Part shown: positions 63,661 to 64,000 of the stretch, in pieces
Layout of the letters: each line of letters starts with the position of its first letter
Numbering within the stretch: the stretch's first letter is position 1
From: Epiperipatus broadwayi
Lineage: Eukaryota > Onychophora > Udeonychophora > Euonychophora > Peripatidae
Reading direction: 5' to 3'
Assembly: GCA_028023455.1 (NCBI GenBank)
Contig: JAQFVV010000183.1
Location: forward strand, 1,610,001-1,674,000
Length of the DNA stretch: 64,000 nt
The notes under the pieces: generated by a model
Seen by the model: only the letters and a program-made list of their open reading frames with translations
Database searches by the model: none
Told to the model about the DNA's origin: nothing
Made by a program: the position numbers and the translations under genes

Positions 63661-64000
63661 ACTTCATTTACAAGAAAAAAACTAAAATTGATATAAGAAG
63701 AAAAATAATTGGAAGATTTATGTCTGAAATTGGTAAGACACTGATCATGGTCCACTGGTGAATTGCCAATAAATTTTCTAGTGACCACTTGAATTAGGAG
63801 ACAATAAGAGCAACTGATGTTACATTACACTAGATGCAATAGCTTCAAATAAAAAAAAAGCTTTTTGACACATATATGACTACTACTAATTTGCTATTAA
63901 TTATTAATTATTGTTTTTTTTTAAATTAAAAACAAGTGAAAATTAGCTCTTCACAATTGAGTGAGTTGTCTATAGTCATGAGCACTAACTAATGAATGTT
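63661..64000. other. AT-rich spacer to window end
   Basis: Nothing recognised. Confidence 0.45.

Overview
The window looks like intergenic or intronic DNA from a very AT-rich animal genome. Three things point to this: no long host gene is visible, (TA)n microsatellites are common, and most recognisable sequence is eroded non-LTR retrotransposons, tRNA-derived SINEs and fold-back (inverted-repeat) elements. A lophotrochozoan-type invertebrate such as a mollusc or flatworm would fit, but I cannot name the species. Positions 6100-6599 are an assembly gap set inside a (TA)n tract.

Layout: 0-1 kb has a short hairpin retroelement (family A) and an RTE-type LINE 3' end. 1-9 kb is almost featureless AT-rich sequence with the gap. 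9-13.8 kb has an RTE tail, a 60-bp-arm hairpin and a near-complete decayed RTE element. 14.4-16.4 kb has two copies of a second LINE family. 18.0-19.1 kb is a 5'-truncated LINE with an intact C-terminal ORF and a 14-bp target-site duplication (TSD). 20.8-21.5 kb has a fold-back element plus a half copy. 21.6-26.7 kb is a palindromic element (family B) apparently split by about 3.7 kb of other DNA. 28.2-30.8 kb is a second near-full RTE on the minus strand. 31.1 kb has a possible small membrane-protein ORF. 32.5 kb (family A), 33.6 kb (family B), 35.2 kb (RTE) and 35.9-36.8 kb (RTE tail with an 87-bp tandem array, then a 161-bp duplication) follow. 37.4-41.5 kb holds two more family A copies, an inverted-repeat element invaded by a SINE, another SINE, a C-rich tract and a second LINE with TSD. 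43-55 kb holds RTE pieces, a roughly 560-bp fold-back, a 470-bp inverted-repeat element, and two GC-richer islands (46.6 and 47.4 kb) that are the best non-repeat coding candidates. 57.5-64 kb holds a short inverted-repeat element, a SINE, a tandem array of three family-A-related units, and a LINE reverse transcriptase remnant.

The most interesting signal is family A. Four short, strongly palindromic elements each sit between 13-14 bp direct repeats. That is the footprint of target-primed retrotransposition rather than of a cut-and-paste DNA transposon. A related tandem array at 61.6-62.9 kb carries repeated motifs resembling the CTCF core.

No genes here work together as a pathway. The only functional interplay visible is between mobile elements: intact LINE machinery elsewhere in the genome probably mobilised the truncated LINE copies, the SINEs and possibly family A.
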